Program-made: the position numbers and the translations under genes
From: Sutterella sp047777475
GTDB lineage: Bacteria; Pseudomonadota; Gammaproteobacteria; Burkholderiales; Burkholderiaceae_F
Length of the DNA stretch: 64,000 nucleotides
NCBI GenBank assembly: GCA_047777475.1
Contig: JBKEET010000002.1
Span: 1 to 64,000, forward strand
Direction: 5' to 3'
The notes under the pieces: model-generated
What the model saw: the letters and a program-made list of their open reading frames with translations, nothing else
Told to the model about the DNA's origin: nothing
Databases searched by the model: none
Part shown: piece by piece, positions 49,328 to 57,628 of the stretch
How the letters are laid out: each line of letters begins with the position of its first letter
Numbering within the stretch: position 1 is the first letter of the stretch

Positions 49328-50503
49328 TCAGTCGGGTTCGGGAAGATGCAGGATGCGGGCGGCGGCGCGGGCGCGCTCCATCGCTTCCTCGGGCGTGCGC
49401 CCGAGCAGCGTGACGTGGCCCATCTTGCGCGCGCGGCGCACGGCGTCCTTGCCGTAGAGATGGATCTTGGCGCCGGGGACGGCGGCAAGAGCCGCCCAGT
49501 CGGGCTCGCGCTGGCTGCCGTTCTCGTCGAACCATTCGTCGCCGAGGATGTTGAGCATCACCGCAAAAGAGTGCTGCTCGGTCGAGCCGAGCGGCAGCCC
49601 GGTCATCGTGCGCACCTGCTGCTCGTACTGGCTCGTGACGCACGCGTCGATCGTGGCGTGCCCCGAGTTGTGGGGGCGCGGGGCGAGCTCGTTGACGAGC
49701 AGCGACCCGTCCTCGAGCACGAAGAATTCGATGCAGAGCACGCCCACGTAGTGCAGCGCCTTCGCGATCGTCTCGGCGTAGCCGCGCGCCTTGGCGGCGG
49801 TTGCCCCGGGGATGCGCGCGGGCATCACGGTCACCGCGAGGATGCCGTGGCGGTGGTGGTTTTCGCAGACCGGGTAGGTCGCCGTCTCGCCGTGCTCGTT
49901 GCGCGCGACGATGACGGACACCTCGGTCTTGAGCGCGAGGCGCTTTTCGAGCACGCACTCGACCCTGCTGAAGTTCTCGAACGCCGTGCGGACGTCGTCG
50001 GGCGTGTCGACAAGGGCCTGGCCCTTGCCGTCGTAGCCGAGGCGGGCGGTCTTGAGGATGCCGGGCAGGAGCTTCGCATCAATGCGGTCGAGGTCGGCTT
50101 CGGTGAGCACGGCCTGGTGCGGCGCCACGGGGACGCCCGCGACGGCGCTCACGAAATGCTTTTCGGCGTTGCGGTCCTGGGAGACGGCGACGGCGGCGGA
50201 AGGCGGCGCTACGCGCAGCCCCGCCTTTTCGAGCAGAGCGAGCGAGGGCGCGGGAACGTTCTCAAACTCGGTCGTCACGGCGCTGACGCTCTCGGCGAGC
50301 TTGTGAAGGCCTGCCCTGTCCTCGTAGCCCGTCGCGATCTGCGAGCGGGCCACTTCGCCCGCGGGGCAGGGGGAATGCGGCTCGAGCACGGTGACGTGGT
50401 AGCCCATGCGCGCGGCGGCCTGGGCAAACATCTTGCCGAGCTGTCCGCCGCCCATGAGTCCGAGGCTCGTGCCGGGGAGCAGTGCTTTTTCCTTTTCGCT
50501 CAT
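49328..50503 (-). CDS. purK: N5-carboxyaminoimidazole ribonucleotide synthase
   Basis: ATP-grasp enzyme that carboxylates AIR at N5, feeding PurE. The start MSEKEKALLPGTSLGLMGGGQLGKM at 50503 follows GAAGGTG and gives 391 residues; the GTG 9 bases earlier overlaps the ribosome site. Family motifs include LGLMGGGQLGKMFAQAA, TARLGYDGKGQ and NELAPRPHNSGHATIDAC. It follows purE after 15 bases, the standard purEK pair. Confidence 0.98.
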   Translation of the reverse strand: MSEKEKALLPGTSLGLMGGGQLGKMFAQAAARMGYHVTVLEPHSPCPAGEVARSQIATGYEDRAGLHKLAESVSAVTTEFENVPAPSLALLEKAGLRVAPPSAAVAVSQDRNAEKHFVSAVAGVPVAPHQAVLTEADLDRIDAKLLPGILKTARLGYDGKGQALVDTPDDVRTAFENFSRVECVLEKRLALKTEVSVIVARNEHGETATYPVCENHHRHGILAVTVMPARIPGATAAKARGYAETIAKALHYVGVLCIEFFVLEDGSLLVNELAPRPHNSGHATIDACVTSQYEQQVRTMTGLPLGSTEQHSFAVMLNILGDEWFDENGSQREPDWAALAAVPGAKIHLYGKDAVRRARKMGHVTLLGRTPEEAMERARAAARILHLPEPD

Positions 50504-50518
50504 CGCTCGCACCTTCTT

Positions 50519-51016
50519 TCAGAGGGGAAGTTCCATGGCGCGGGCCTTGGCGTTCTGCGCGCGGCGGAACTCCGCCAGCTTGTCGGCCAGGGCCGGATCG
50601 GTCACGGAAAGGATCTGCACGGCATAGAGCGCGGCGTTGGCAGCGCCCGCCTCGCCGATCGCGAAGGTGGCGACGGGGACGCCCTTGGGCATCTGCACGA
50701 TGGAGTAAAGGCTGTCCTGGCCGCGCAGGTACTTCGAGGGAACGGGCACGCCGCACACCGGCAGCGTGCACTTGGCGGCGAGCATGCCCGGCAGGTGGGC
50801 CGCGCCGCCCGCGCCGGCGATGATGACCTTGAGGCCGCGCGAGCGCGCCGTCTCGGCGTACTCGAACATCTCGTCGGGCATGCGGTGGGCGCTCACCACC
50901 TTGGCTTCAAACGGAATGCCGAAGCTCTTGAGCATCTCGGCGGCGTTCTTCATCACGTCCCAGTCGGAGCTGCTTCCCATGACGATGCCCACGACGGGCT
51001 TTTCGGTCTCGTTCAT
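50519..51016 (-). CDS. purE: N5-carboxyaminoimidazole ribonucleotide mutase
   Basis: Class I PurE of 165 residues, moving the carboxylate of N5-CAIR to C4. The N-terminal PVVGIVMGSSSDWDVMKNAAE and the conserved SAHRMPDEMFEYA and GAGGAAHLPGMLA segments are intact. It heads the purE-purK-sua5-DMT-murI string. purC lies about 150 bases upstream in the same direction, behind its own terminator. Confidence 0.98.
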   Translation of the reverse strand: MNETEKPVVGIVMGSSSDWDVMKNAAEMLKSFGIPFEAKVVSAHRMPDEMFEYAETARSRGLKVIIAGAGGAAHLPGMLAAKCTLPVCGVPVPSKYLRGQDSLYSIVQMPKGVPVATFAIGEAGAANAALYAVQILSVTDPALADKLAEFRRAQNAKARAMELPL

Positions 51017-51100
51017 CTTTTTTCCTCGCTGACAGATTTGGTTTTGCCCTTGGGCGTAAAGCGCCTGTGCGCGCCCGCCCCGGGCACGGCGATCAGTATA

Positions 51101-51142
51101 TAGAGAAAAGGACCGGCAGGCACTGCGGCCGGCCGATCCTTT
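51101..51142 (-). terminator. Terminator of purC
   Basis: An 11-bp stem with one mismatch (51107-51117 with 51132-51142), then TTTTCTCTATATA on the minus strand. Confidence 0.75.
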
Positions 51143-51168
51143 CAGGCGGCGGAGCTGAGCCCTTCAGC

Positions 51169-52062
51169 TCAGGGCTCGATGTCGGTGCCGGTCAGGCGGC
51201 GGAGCGCCTCGCGGTACTTCTGCGCCGTATGCTCGATCACTTCCTGCGGAAGCTTCGGCACCGGGGCGACCTTCTTCCAGCCCGAGGCCTCGAGCCAGTC
51301 GCGCAGGTACTGCTTGTCGAAGCTCGGGGGCGACACGCCGAGCGTGTGCTGGTCGGCGGGCCAGAAGCGGCTCGAGTCGGGCGTGCAGACCTCGTCCATC
51401 AGACGGACGCGGCCTTCGGCGTCGAGGCCGAACTCGAACTTCGTGTCGGCGATGATGATGCCCTTCGTGGCGGCGTAGTCGGCCGCGCGGCGGTAGAGCT
51501 CGAGCGTGGCGTTCCTGATCGTGCGCGCGACGTTCTCGCCGTAGAGCTCGCAGACGCGCTCAAAGGTGATGTTCTCGTCGTGCGTGCCGACCTCGGCCTT
51601 GGCGGCCGGCGTGAAGATCGGCTCGGGGAGCTTCTCGGCCTGCTGCAGGCCCTTCGGGAGCTTCACGCCGCAGATGCTGCCCGTCTTGCTGTATTCCTTC
51701 CAGCCGCCGCCGGCGAGATAGCCGCGGGCGACGCACTCGATGAGGATCGGCTTGAGCCTCATCGCCACCACGGCGCGGCCGCGCACCTGAGGCACTTCCT
51801 CGGGCGTGACGACCGTCTCGGGATCGATGCCCGTCAGGTGGTTGGGAAGCACGCCGTTGAGTTTCTTGAACCAGAAATCCGTGAGCGCGGTGAGCACCTT
51901 GCCCTTGCCCGGGATCGGGTCGTCCATGATGAAGTCGAACGCCGAAATTCGGTCGCTCGCAACGATCAGCAGCTTGTCGTCGCCGACCGCATAGGTTTCA
52001 CGGACTTTGCCCGAGTAAACGTGGGGCAGAGAGTTAATCGTGATCTTAGAAAGACCTGCCAT
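51169..52062 (-). CDS. purC: SAICAR synthetase
   Basis: Joins aspartate to CAIR in purine synthesis. It has 297 residues, typical of the longer eukaryote-like/proteobacterial form. It shows YSGKVRETYAVGDDKLLIVASDRISAFD-like sequence at the N-terminus, VVAMRLKPILIECVARGYLAGGGWKEY and the signature LMDEVCTPDSSRFWP. It is separated from purE by a terminator but oriented the same way. Confidence 0.98.
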   Translation of the reverse strand: MAGLSKITINSLPHVYSGKVRETYAVGDDKLLIVASDRISAFDFIMDDPIPGKGKVLTALTDFWFKKLNGVLPNHLTGIDPETVVTPEEVPQVRGRAVVAMRLKPILIECVARGYLAGGGWKEYSKTGSICGVKLPKGLQQAEKLPEPIFTPAAKAEVGTHDENITFERVCELYGENVARTIRNATLELYRRAADYAATKGIIIADTKFEFGLDAEGRVRLMDEVCTPDSSRFWPADQHTLGVSPPSFDKQYLRDWLEASGWKKVAPVPKLPQEVIEHTAQKYREALRRLTGTDIEP

Positions 52063-52208
52063 TTATGGTCTCCGAGAAGTGCGCCGGATGCGTGAGGCAG
52101 CCGGCAAGGGAAAAGCCGTTCCCATTGTAAAGCCCTGCTTTGGGCGCAGCCGAAAATCCCTACGCAGTTTGCCAAAACGGACATGCGCAGGATAAAGCCG
52201 TGCGGGAT

Positions 52209-52628
52209 TCAGCCGGCGATGAGCGTCCAGACCGCCGGCAGCGCGAGGAAGGCCCAGGTGATGATCAGCAGCACCGTGGCGATGAACACCGCCGCGCTGC
52301 CGAGGTCCTTGGCGCGGCCCGAGAGCGGATGGAGCTCGGGGCCGATGCGGTCGACGACCGCTTCGACGGCGGTGTTGAGGATTTCGGTGAGCATCAGCAT
52401 GAGCACCGAGCCGATGAGGAGCACTTTTTCGACCGCCCCGACGGGGAGCAGCAGCGCCGCGGGGATGAGCACGACCGCGAGGAGCACTTCCTCGCGGAAG
52501 GCGTCCTCGTTTTGAAAGGCGGCCTTAAAGCCCTGCATCGAATAGCGCGTGGCGTTGATGAGGCGCGTTATGCCCGACTTGCCCTTGAGGTCGGCGGCGC
52601 TCTGCGGTTTCTTTTCTTCGTTGGACAT
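52209..52628 (-). CDS. dgkA: Diacylglycerol kinase
   Basis: Small trimeric membrane kinase that recycles diacylglycerol to phosphatidic acid. It has 139 residues and three membrane helices. The catalytic region EILNTAVEAVVDRIGPELHPLSGRAKDLGSAA-like block (about 82-113) carries the essential Glu, Asn and Asp. An extra charged N-terminus of about 15 residues precedes the usual DgkA start. It is monocistronic. Confidence 0.96.
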   Translation of the reverse strand: MSNEEKKPQSAADLKGKSGITRLINATRYSMQGFKAAFQNEDAFREEVLLAVVLIPAALLLPVGAVEKVLLIGSVLMLMLTEILNTAVEAVVDRIGPELHPLSGRAKDLGSAAVFIATVLLIITWAFLALPAVWTLIAG

Positions 52629-52678
52629 CGTGAAAGCTGGGTTGATCGGAAGCGCCCGGCAGGGGCGCTTCTGAGATT

Positions 52679-52716
52679 AAAAAAACGCGCCGGGCTCTTT
52701 TGCAGAAGCCGGCGCG
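52679..52716 (-). terminator. Terminator of the aldolase gene
   Basis: Stem CGCGCCGG/CCGGCGCG (52686-52693 with 52709-52716) and a run of six T on the minus strand (52685-52680). Confidence 0.85.
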
Positions 52717-52752
52717 CCTTGCGGCATTCTGATGCTCGCTTGCCGCTAAGTC

Positions 52753-53817
52753 TCAGAGCACGTTCTGGCGAAGCGTGCCGTCGGCGTAGCGCGAAGCCAT
52801 CACCGAGAGCTTCAGGGGCTTGATGCGCGCGCCCTGGCCCTCGCAGCCGAACTGGAGGTAGCGCTTCTTGCAGAGCTCCGTGGCGGCCTTGCGGGCGGCC
52901 TTGAGGTACTCGCGCGGATCGAACTTCGAAGGATTCTCAACGAAGAAGCGGCGGATCGCGGCGGTCATCGCGAGGCGGATGTCCGTGTCGATGTTCACCT
53001 TGCGCACGCCGTGCTTGATCGCTTCCTGGATCTCTTCGACGGGCACGCCGTAGGTCTCGCGCATGTCGCCGCCGAACTGGCGGATCTCGGCGAGGTATTC
53101 CTGCGGGACCGAGGACGAGCCGTGCATCACGAGGTGCGTGTTCGGCAGGCGCTCGTGGATTTCCTTGACGCGCTGGATCGAGAGGATCTCGCCGGTGGGC
53201 TTGCGCGTGAACTTGTAGGCGCCGTGCGACGTGCCGATGGCGATGGCGAGCGCGTCGAGCTGCGTGGCCTTGACGAATTCGGCGGCCTGGTCCGGATCGG
53301 TGAGCAGCTGCTCGCGGGTCATCGTGGCTTCCGTGCCGTGGCCGTCTTCCTTGTCGCCGCGCATCGTCTCGAGCGAGCCGAGGCAGCCGAGCTCGCCTTC
53401 GACCGAGACGCCGATGCAGTGGGCCATCTCGACGACGCGGCGGGTCACGTCGACGTTGTATTCATAGGTGGAAATCGTCTTGCCGTCGCTCATGAGCGAG
53501 CCGTCCATCATGACGGACGAGAAGCCCATGCGGATGGCGCCCTGGCAGACCGCCGGGCTCTGGCCGTGGTCCTGGTGCATGCAGACGGGCACCTCCGGGT
53601 ATTCCTCGACGGCGGCCTTGATGAGGTGGGCGAGGAAGGTTTCGCCGGCGTAGCGGCGGGCACCCGCGGAAGCCTGCATGATGACGGGCGCGCCGACCTC
53701 GCTGGCGGCGGCCATGATGGCCTGCACCTGCTCGAGGTTGTTGACATTGAAAGCCGGGACGCCGTAGCCGTTTTCGGCGGCATGGTCGAGAAGCTGGCGC
53801 ATGGAAACAAGAGCCAT
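52753..53817 (-). CDS. fba: Fructose-bisphosphate aldolase class II
   Basis: Zinc aldolase of 354 residues interconverting fructose 1,6-bisphosphate and triose phosphates. Metal and substrate residues are visible in CMHQDHGQSP, SVEGELGCLG, IGTSHGAYKF and LVMHGSSSVP, and the phosphate loop in RKVNIDTDIRLAMTAAIR. Length and motifs fit the CbbA-like class IIB group common in beta-proteobacteria. With fbp at 29209 it serves gluconeogenesis. It appears monocistronic. Confidence 0.98.
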   Translation of the reverse strand: MALVSMRQLLDHAAENGYGVPAFNVNNLEQVQAIMAAASEVGAPVIMQASAGARRYAGETFLAHLIKAAVEEYPEVPVCMHQDHGQSPAVCQGAIRMGFSSVMMDGSLMSDGKTISTYEYNVDVTRRVVEMAHCIGVSVEGELGCLGSLETMRGDKEDGHGTEATMTREQLLTDPDQAAEFVKATQLDALAIAIGTSHGAYKFTRKPTGEILSIQRVKEIHERLPNTHLVMHGSSSVPQEYLAEIRQFGGDMRETYGVPVEEIQEAIKHGVRKVNIDTDIRLAMTAAIRRFFVENPSKFDPREYLKAARKAATELCKKRYLQFGCEGQGARIKPLKLSVMASRYADGTLRQNVL

Positions 53818-53953
53818 GGCGAAGAACTCCGTAACGAAAGTTTTTTCTGAAAAAGCCGCTCCCGCCCCGCAGCGTCGCGGGGCGGAAATACGGTCGATAG
53901 CGTGATTTTAAAGGGGATGCCGGAAAAGAGAAAGTCTCGGCCCCGGGGCTGCC

Positions 53954-55297
53954 TTATGCCTTGAGCAGCGAGGGGTTGGCGGCGACCTGGCGGCGGATGC
54001 CGCGGTAGATCGCCTCGGCGATCTTCTGCTGGTGGCTGCCGTTGAGCAGGAGCTTCTCTTCGTAGGGGTTCGAGATGAAGGCGGTCTCGACGAGGATCGA
54101 CGGGATGCCCTGGCCCTTGAGGACCGCGAAGCCCGCCTGCTCGACGCGGTTCTTGTGCAGCTTGTTGATGTCCTGCATCTCTTCGAGCACGGCCTTGCCG
54201 AGGGCGAGGCTGTAGTCGATCTTCCACGAGGAGGTCATGTCGACGATGACGCTCGCGACCTGCTTGTTGACGCTCGAGATGTTGACGCCGCCGATCAGGT
54301 CCGACTCGTTCTGGCGCTTGGCGAGCCACTTGGCCGCCGCCGACGTCGCGCCGCGCTCGGAAAGCGCAAAGACGCTCGAGCCGCGGGCCGAGGAGTTGAT
54401 CCAGGCGTCGGCGTGAATCGATACGAGCAGGTGCGCCCTTGCTTTCTGCGCGATCGCCACGCGGCCGCCGAGGCTCACGAAGTGGTCGGTCGTGCGCGTC
54501 ATGATGGCGCGCATGTTGGGGTCGGCGGAGATCAGCCGGTTGAGGCGCTTGGCGATCTGCAGCACGATGTTCTTCTCGTGCGTGCCGCGCTTGCCGCTCG
54601 CGCCCGGGTCTTCGCCGCCGTGGCCGGGGTCGATCACGACAAGGAGCTGGCGCGAACCCGAGGAGCCGCCCGAGCGGCCCCTGCGGCGCGTGGAGGAGGC
54701 CGATGCGGTCTCCTTGGGCTCGGAGGGCTCGGCGCTCGGCGTCTCTTTTTTCTGCGGCGCGGCGGCTTCCTTGCCTTCGTCCTTCTTGTCGAGCCCCGCG
54801 AGGAGCGCGCCGAGCGGGTCGTCGCTGCCTTCCTCCTGGCCGTTCAGGATCTTCGAGATGTCGTCGACGGGCTTGGCCGGATAGATGTCGAAGACCAGGC
54901 GGTACTTGTAGTTGGCAAACGGCTTGAGCTGGAAGACCTCGGGCTTCACCTCGGTCTTGAGGTCCATCACGAGACGGAGCGTCTCGGGGTTGAACTGCCC
55001 GATGCGGATCGACGCAATGTAGGGGTCGTCGGGCTTGACGGCCTCGATCTGCTTGCGCAGCTGGGGCGTCAGCGTGAGGCCGTTGATGTCGACCACGAGG
55101 CGCAGGGGCTTCGCGTTCCTCAGGAAGAAATACTTGAACTGCAGCTGCCGGTCGCACTCGAGCGTGACGCGCGTGTACTCCTCCGCGGGCCACATGCGCA
55201 CGGCGATCATTTCAGCGCCCCTGGCGATCTGCCAGGGAGCAAGCGACAGGAGCAGGGTGCCCGAGGCACCGAGAAGCACGCGGCGGCGGTTAAGCAT
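53954..55297 (-). CDS. amiC: N-acetylmuramoyl-L-alanine amidase AmiC (Tat-exported)
   Basis: Periplasmic zinc amidase that splits septal peptidoglycan. It has 447 residues. The N-terminus MLNRRRVLLGASGTLLLSLAP has the twin-Arg pattern of a Tat signal, as in E. coli AmiA and AmiC. An AMIN domain (about 30-140) targets it to the septum. After an acidic/Ser-rich linker (150-215) comes the Amidase_3 domain, with zinc ligands in DPGHGGEDPGA, GTHEKN and SIHADA and catalytic Glu in LVETAFISNP. It overlaps tsaE by 8 bases, the common proteobacterial arrangement; mutL does not follow here. Confidence 0.97.
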   Translation of the reverse strand: MLNRRRVLLGASGTLLLSLAPWQIARGAEMIAVRMWPAEEYTRVTLECDRQLQFKYFFLRNAKPLRLVVDINGLTLTPQLRKQIEAVKPDDPYIASIRIGQFNPETLRLVMDLKTEVKPEVFQLKPFANYKYRLVFDIYPAKPVDDISKILNGQEEGSDDPLGALLAGLDKKDEGKEAAAPQKKETPSAEPSEPKETASASSTRRRGRSGGSSGSRQLLVVIDPGHGGEDPGASGKRGTHEKNIVLQIAKRLNRLISADPNMRAIMTRTTDHFVSLGGRVAIAQKARAHLLVSIHADAWINSSARGSSVFALSERGATSAAAKWLAKRQNESDLIGGVNISSVNKQVASVIVDMTSSWKIDYSLALGKAVLEEMQDINKLHKNRVEQAGFAVLKGQGIPSILVETAFISNPYEEKLLLNGSHQQKIAEAIYRGIRRQVAANPSLLKA

Positions 55298-55799
55298 GGG
55301 TTGTTAAGTCCTTGGGAAGATGGGCGAGCACGGCGGAGCCGAGCGGCGAAAGCGCTTCGACGAGAGCCCTGCGGCCGGTGCCTTCGGGCGAGAGCGTGAC
55401 GCGGAGGTCGGCGTCGGGCACGAACGGCATCGCCTTGGCCGTCCACTCGGTCGCGGCGACCTGGCCCGGGCCGAAGGCGTCGCGGAAGCCAGCGTCCTCG
55501 AATTCCTCGGGATCTTCGAAACGATAGAAGTCGAAGTGATTGAGCGTGAGCCCGAAAAGCGGGTAGGTCTCGAGCAGCGAGAAGGTGGGGCTTTTCACCG
55601 GACCCTCGAAGCCCGTCGCGCGCAGCAGCGCGCGCACGAGCGAGGTCTTGCCCGCGCCGAGGTCGCCCTCGAGCCTCATCGCGAGGCCTTTTTCGGCGAT
55701 GCCCGCCTTCTCGGCGGCGATGGCGGCGGCGAGCGCGGCGCCGAGGCGGTCGGTGTCGCCGGGTCCCGGCAGTGTATAGGCAGAGGTCGATTCGGGCAT
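55290..55799 (-). CDS. tsaE: tRNA threonylcarbamoyladenosine biosynthesis ATPase TsaE
   Basis: P-loop ATPase that regenerates the TsaBD complex during t6A synthesis. It has 169 residues. Walker A is LEGDLGAGKTSLVRALL, switch I is SPTFSLLETYP, and LNHFDFYRFEDPEEF is the family block. Glu of VAATEWTAKA matches the conserved EW region. It overlaps amiC. With sua5 at 48321 it gives two of the four t6A genes in this window. Confidence 0.97.
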   Translation of the reverse strand: MPESTSAYTLPGPGDTDRLGAALAAAIAAEKAGIAEKGLAMRLEGDLGAGKTSLVRALLRATGFEGPVKSPTFSLLETYPLFGLTLNHFDFYRFEDPEEFEDAGFRDAFGPGQVAATEWTAKAMPFVPDADLRVTLSPEGTGRRALVEALSPLGSAVLAHLPKDLTTHA

Positions 55800-55944
55800 G
55801 AGCTTCGGAAGCGTTTTGCGGTTAATAATCAGAAACAGCCTATTTTACGGTCTCGGCGCGAGTGTGTAGGCTTCGTGGGCCGCTGCGGGGTCCTGCGGGC
55901 GGATGCGGTGCGGCCTGCAAATATGTAACAAAATGTTATCGGAC

Positions 55945-55973
55945 TTGCTCAAAGCAGGCGACTTCTCCATAAT
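55945..55973 (+). promoter_or_regulatory. Sigma-70 promoter for tRNA-Thr
   Basis: TTGCTC at 55945-55950, 17 bases, CATAAT at 55968-55973; the expected start is about 42 bases before the tRNA. Confidence 0.7.
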
Positions 55974-56021
55974 TCGAAATCTCGGTTTGCGGCGCACCAG
56001 CCCGCGAATCGAAAAGGGCCT

Positions 56022-56097
56022 GCCGGTGTAGCTCAGTTGGTAGAGCAGCGCATTCGTAATGCGAAGGTCGGGAGTTCAAGTCTCTTCTCCGGCACCA
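56022..56097 (+). tRNA. tRNA-Thr (anticodon CGT)
   Basis: 76 nt, including an encoded CCA end. Cloverleaf: acceptor 56022-56028, D arm GCTC/GAGC, anticodon loop TTCGTAA with CGT at 56055-56057, variable AGGTC, T loop TTCAAGT. Identity bases G1-C72, C2-G71 and the G35-U36 core fit threonine. Weak points: U6-U67 mismatch in the acceptor stem, G27-A43 in the anticodon stem, and two G-U pairs in the T stem. Confidence 0.95.
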
Positions 56098-56112
56098 TAA
56101 AGAATTCCACAG

Positions 56113-56147
56113 AAAGCCGCAAGCGTGAAAGCGCCTGCGGCTTTTTG
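56113..56147 (+). terminator. Terminator after tRNA-Thr
   Basis: Stem AAGCCGCA/TGCGGCTT around a 14-base loop, followed by TTTTTGCTG. Confidence 0.85.
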
Positions 56148-56204
56148 CTGTCCGCAGAAAACGCAGGGAAAAAGCCTGAGCCTGCCTAAAAATTTTATTT
56201 CCGC

Positions 56205-56371
56205 TATACTCCCGCGTGCTTCGGCGCTGCGGAGCGTTCCCGTCAGTTCGCGAAAGAAGACGCGAAAAACGCAGCGGATCGCTGAAGATTTTGCAGAATT
56301 TATGAAAGATGCGCAGTGCCCGCCGCTGCGCAAAAATTGCCCGCTTTGCTTGTCAACGCGGGCTTTTCGTT
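56205..56371 (+). ncRNA. Possible small RNA or structured leader upstream of the FemAB-like gene
   Basis: TATACT at 56205-56210 is a good minus-10; the minus-35 (TGCCTA) is weak. The following 150 bases contain a long-range pairing (CTTCGGCGCTGCG near 56219 with CGCAGCGGATCGCTGAAG near 56270), a 6-bp hairpin at 56311-56331, and a terminator-like stem GCCCGC/GCGGGC at 56339-56363 followed by TTTTCGTTT. No protein frame is convincing. It may be a free RNA or just the 5' leader of the next gene. Confidence 0.35.
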
Positions 56372-56429
56372 TGCCTGAGGGGGCGGAGGCACTCTCCGGC
56401 AGGAAACCCTTTTTCAAACGCAGGAAGGC

Positions 56430-57548
56430 ATGCAGCTCTCAATTTCCCCGAAGGACGTGCGCGACGCGTACGAAACGCCCATCGTGCAGCAGACGACGTT
56501 CTGGTCGCTCGTCAAGCGCCATCTCGGCATGCGCTCGAGGGCCTTTGAGTTCTCGGTGCGCAACAGCGACATTTACGAGGGCGTGGGCGGGCTCTGCCGC
56601 ACGAACGCGGACTTCATCGTCTTCCAGCAGAAAGTGGGCAGCGGCCAGTACATCGCCTACCTGCCCTACGGCCCGGAGATCGAGCCTTCGCAGAGCGCCC
56701 AGGGGCGCTTCCTCGAGGAGCTTTCCGAGCTGCTGCGCCATTACCTCGAGCCCGGCTGCATCGCGCTGCGCTACGACCTCAACTGGCTCTCGCACTGGTG
56801 CACGCCGAGCGACTACGACGAGGCGGGCAACTGGAAGGGCCTTCCAGCCAAGGAGTTCCAGGAGATGCGGCTCAACTTCGACACCGTCAACTGGAACCTG
56901 CGAAAGACCAACATCAACGTTCTGCCCGCCGACACCGTCGTCGTCGACCTCACCGTGCCCGAAGAGGAGATCCTCGCGCGCATGAAGCCCAAGACCCGCT
57001 ACAACATCCGCCTCTCGCACCGCCGCGGCGTCGAGGTGCGCGAGCTCGGCATGAAGGGGCTCGGCATCTGGTGGTCGCTCTACACGCAGACGGCGGAGCG
57101 CAACGGCCTGCACGTGAGCGACCTCAGCTGCTTCAGGTCGATCCTCGCCTCGAAGATGGAGTGCGAGGACGAGGACATCAATGCGAGGCTGCTGTGCGCT
57201 TACCTCGACGGCGAGCCGCTCGCGGCCGTTTTCCTCGTGAAGAGCGCCTACCGCGCGACCTACCTTTACGGCGCGTCCTCGTCGAGCCACCGCGATGCGA
57301 TGCCGGCCTATGCGCTGCAGTGGGAAGCCATCCGCCGCGCGAAGGCCGCGGGCTGCATCGAATACGACATGTTCGGCGTGGCGCCGAACGACGATCCCGC
57401 GCACCCGATGCACGGCCTTTACCGCTTCAAGAAGGGTTTCGGCGGGAGCATGCTCCACCAGCTCGGCTGCTGGGACTATCCGCTCGACGCTGCGGCCTAC
57501 GAGTGCTTTGCCGCGCGCGAGATGAGCTCGGCGGGCTACTACCGCTGA
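56430..57548 (+). CDS. FemAB/FemX-family aminoacyl (or GNAT-like) transferase
   Basis: A 372-residue cytoplasmic protein with two GNAT-like lobes, the layout of Fem peptidyltransferases that add amino acids from aminoacyl-tRNA to lipid II. ATG follows AGGAAGG. Recognisable blocks are MKPKTRYNIRLSHRRGVEV, the switch between lobes, and the C-terminal YDMFGVAPNDDPAHPMHGLYRFKKGFGG-like segment (about 312-340) that is highly characteristic of the family. Fem enzymes are best known from Gram-positives; in Gram-negatives the substrates are mostly unknown. The coiled-coil tRNA-binding arm of staphylococcal FemA is absent. Confidence 0.85.
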   Translation: MQLSISPKDVRDAYETPIVQQTTFWSLVKRHLGMRSRAFEFSVRNSDIYEGVGGLCRTNADFIVFQQKVGSGQYIAYLPYGPEIEPSQSAQGRFLEELSELLRHYLEPGCIALRYDLNWLSHWCTPSDYDEAGNWKGLPAKEFQEMRLNFDTVNWNLRKTNINVLPADTVVVDLTVPEEEILARMKPKTRYNIRLSHRRGVEVRELGMKGLGIWWSLYTQTAERNGLHVSDLSCFRSILASKMECEDEDINARLLCAYLDGEPLAAVFLVKSAYRATYLYGASSSSHRDAMPAYALQWEAIRRAKAAGCIEYDMFGVAPNDDPAHPMHGLYRFKKGFGGSMLHQLGCWDYPLDAAAYECFAAREMSSAGYYR

Positions 57549-57570
57549 AGCATTGCGGCTGCAGAGAGCA

Positions 57571-57603
57571 TTCGGGCCGTCCGGCAAAGCCGGGCGGCCC
57601 GAA
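57571..57603. terminator. Long hairpin between convergent FemAB-like and DUF748 genes
   Basis: A 15-bp stem (57571-57585 with 57589-57603, one G-U pair) with a 3-base loop; T tracts on either side are weak. Confidence 0.7.
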
Positions 57604-57628
57604 TTGTCAGGAGCGGAGCTGCGTCCGC

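Noticed and set aside
49317..49958. A long upstream extension of sua5 that would fuse it to another domain
   Set aside because: The extension is the shifted frame of purK; the Sua5 family start is at 49316.
56205..56371. 6S RNA identity for the possible small RNA
   Set aside because: No long closing stem with a large central bubble of the 6S type could be drawn.
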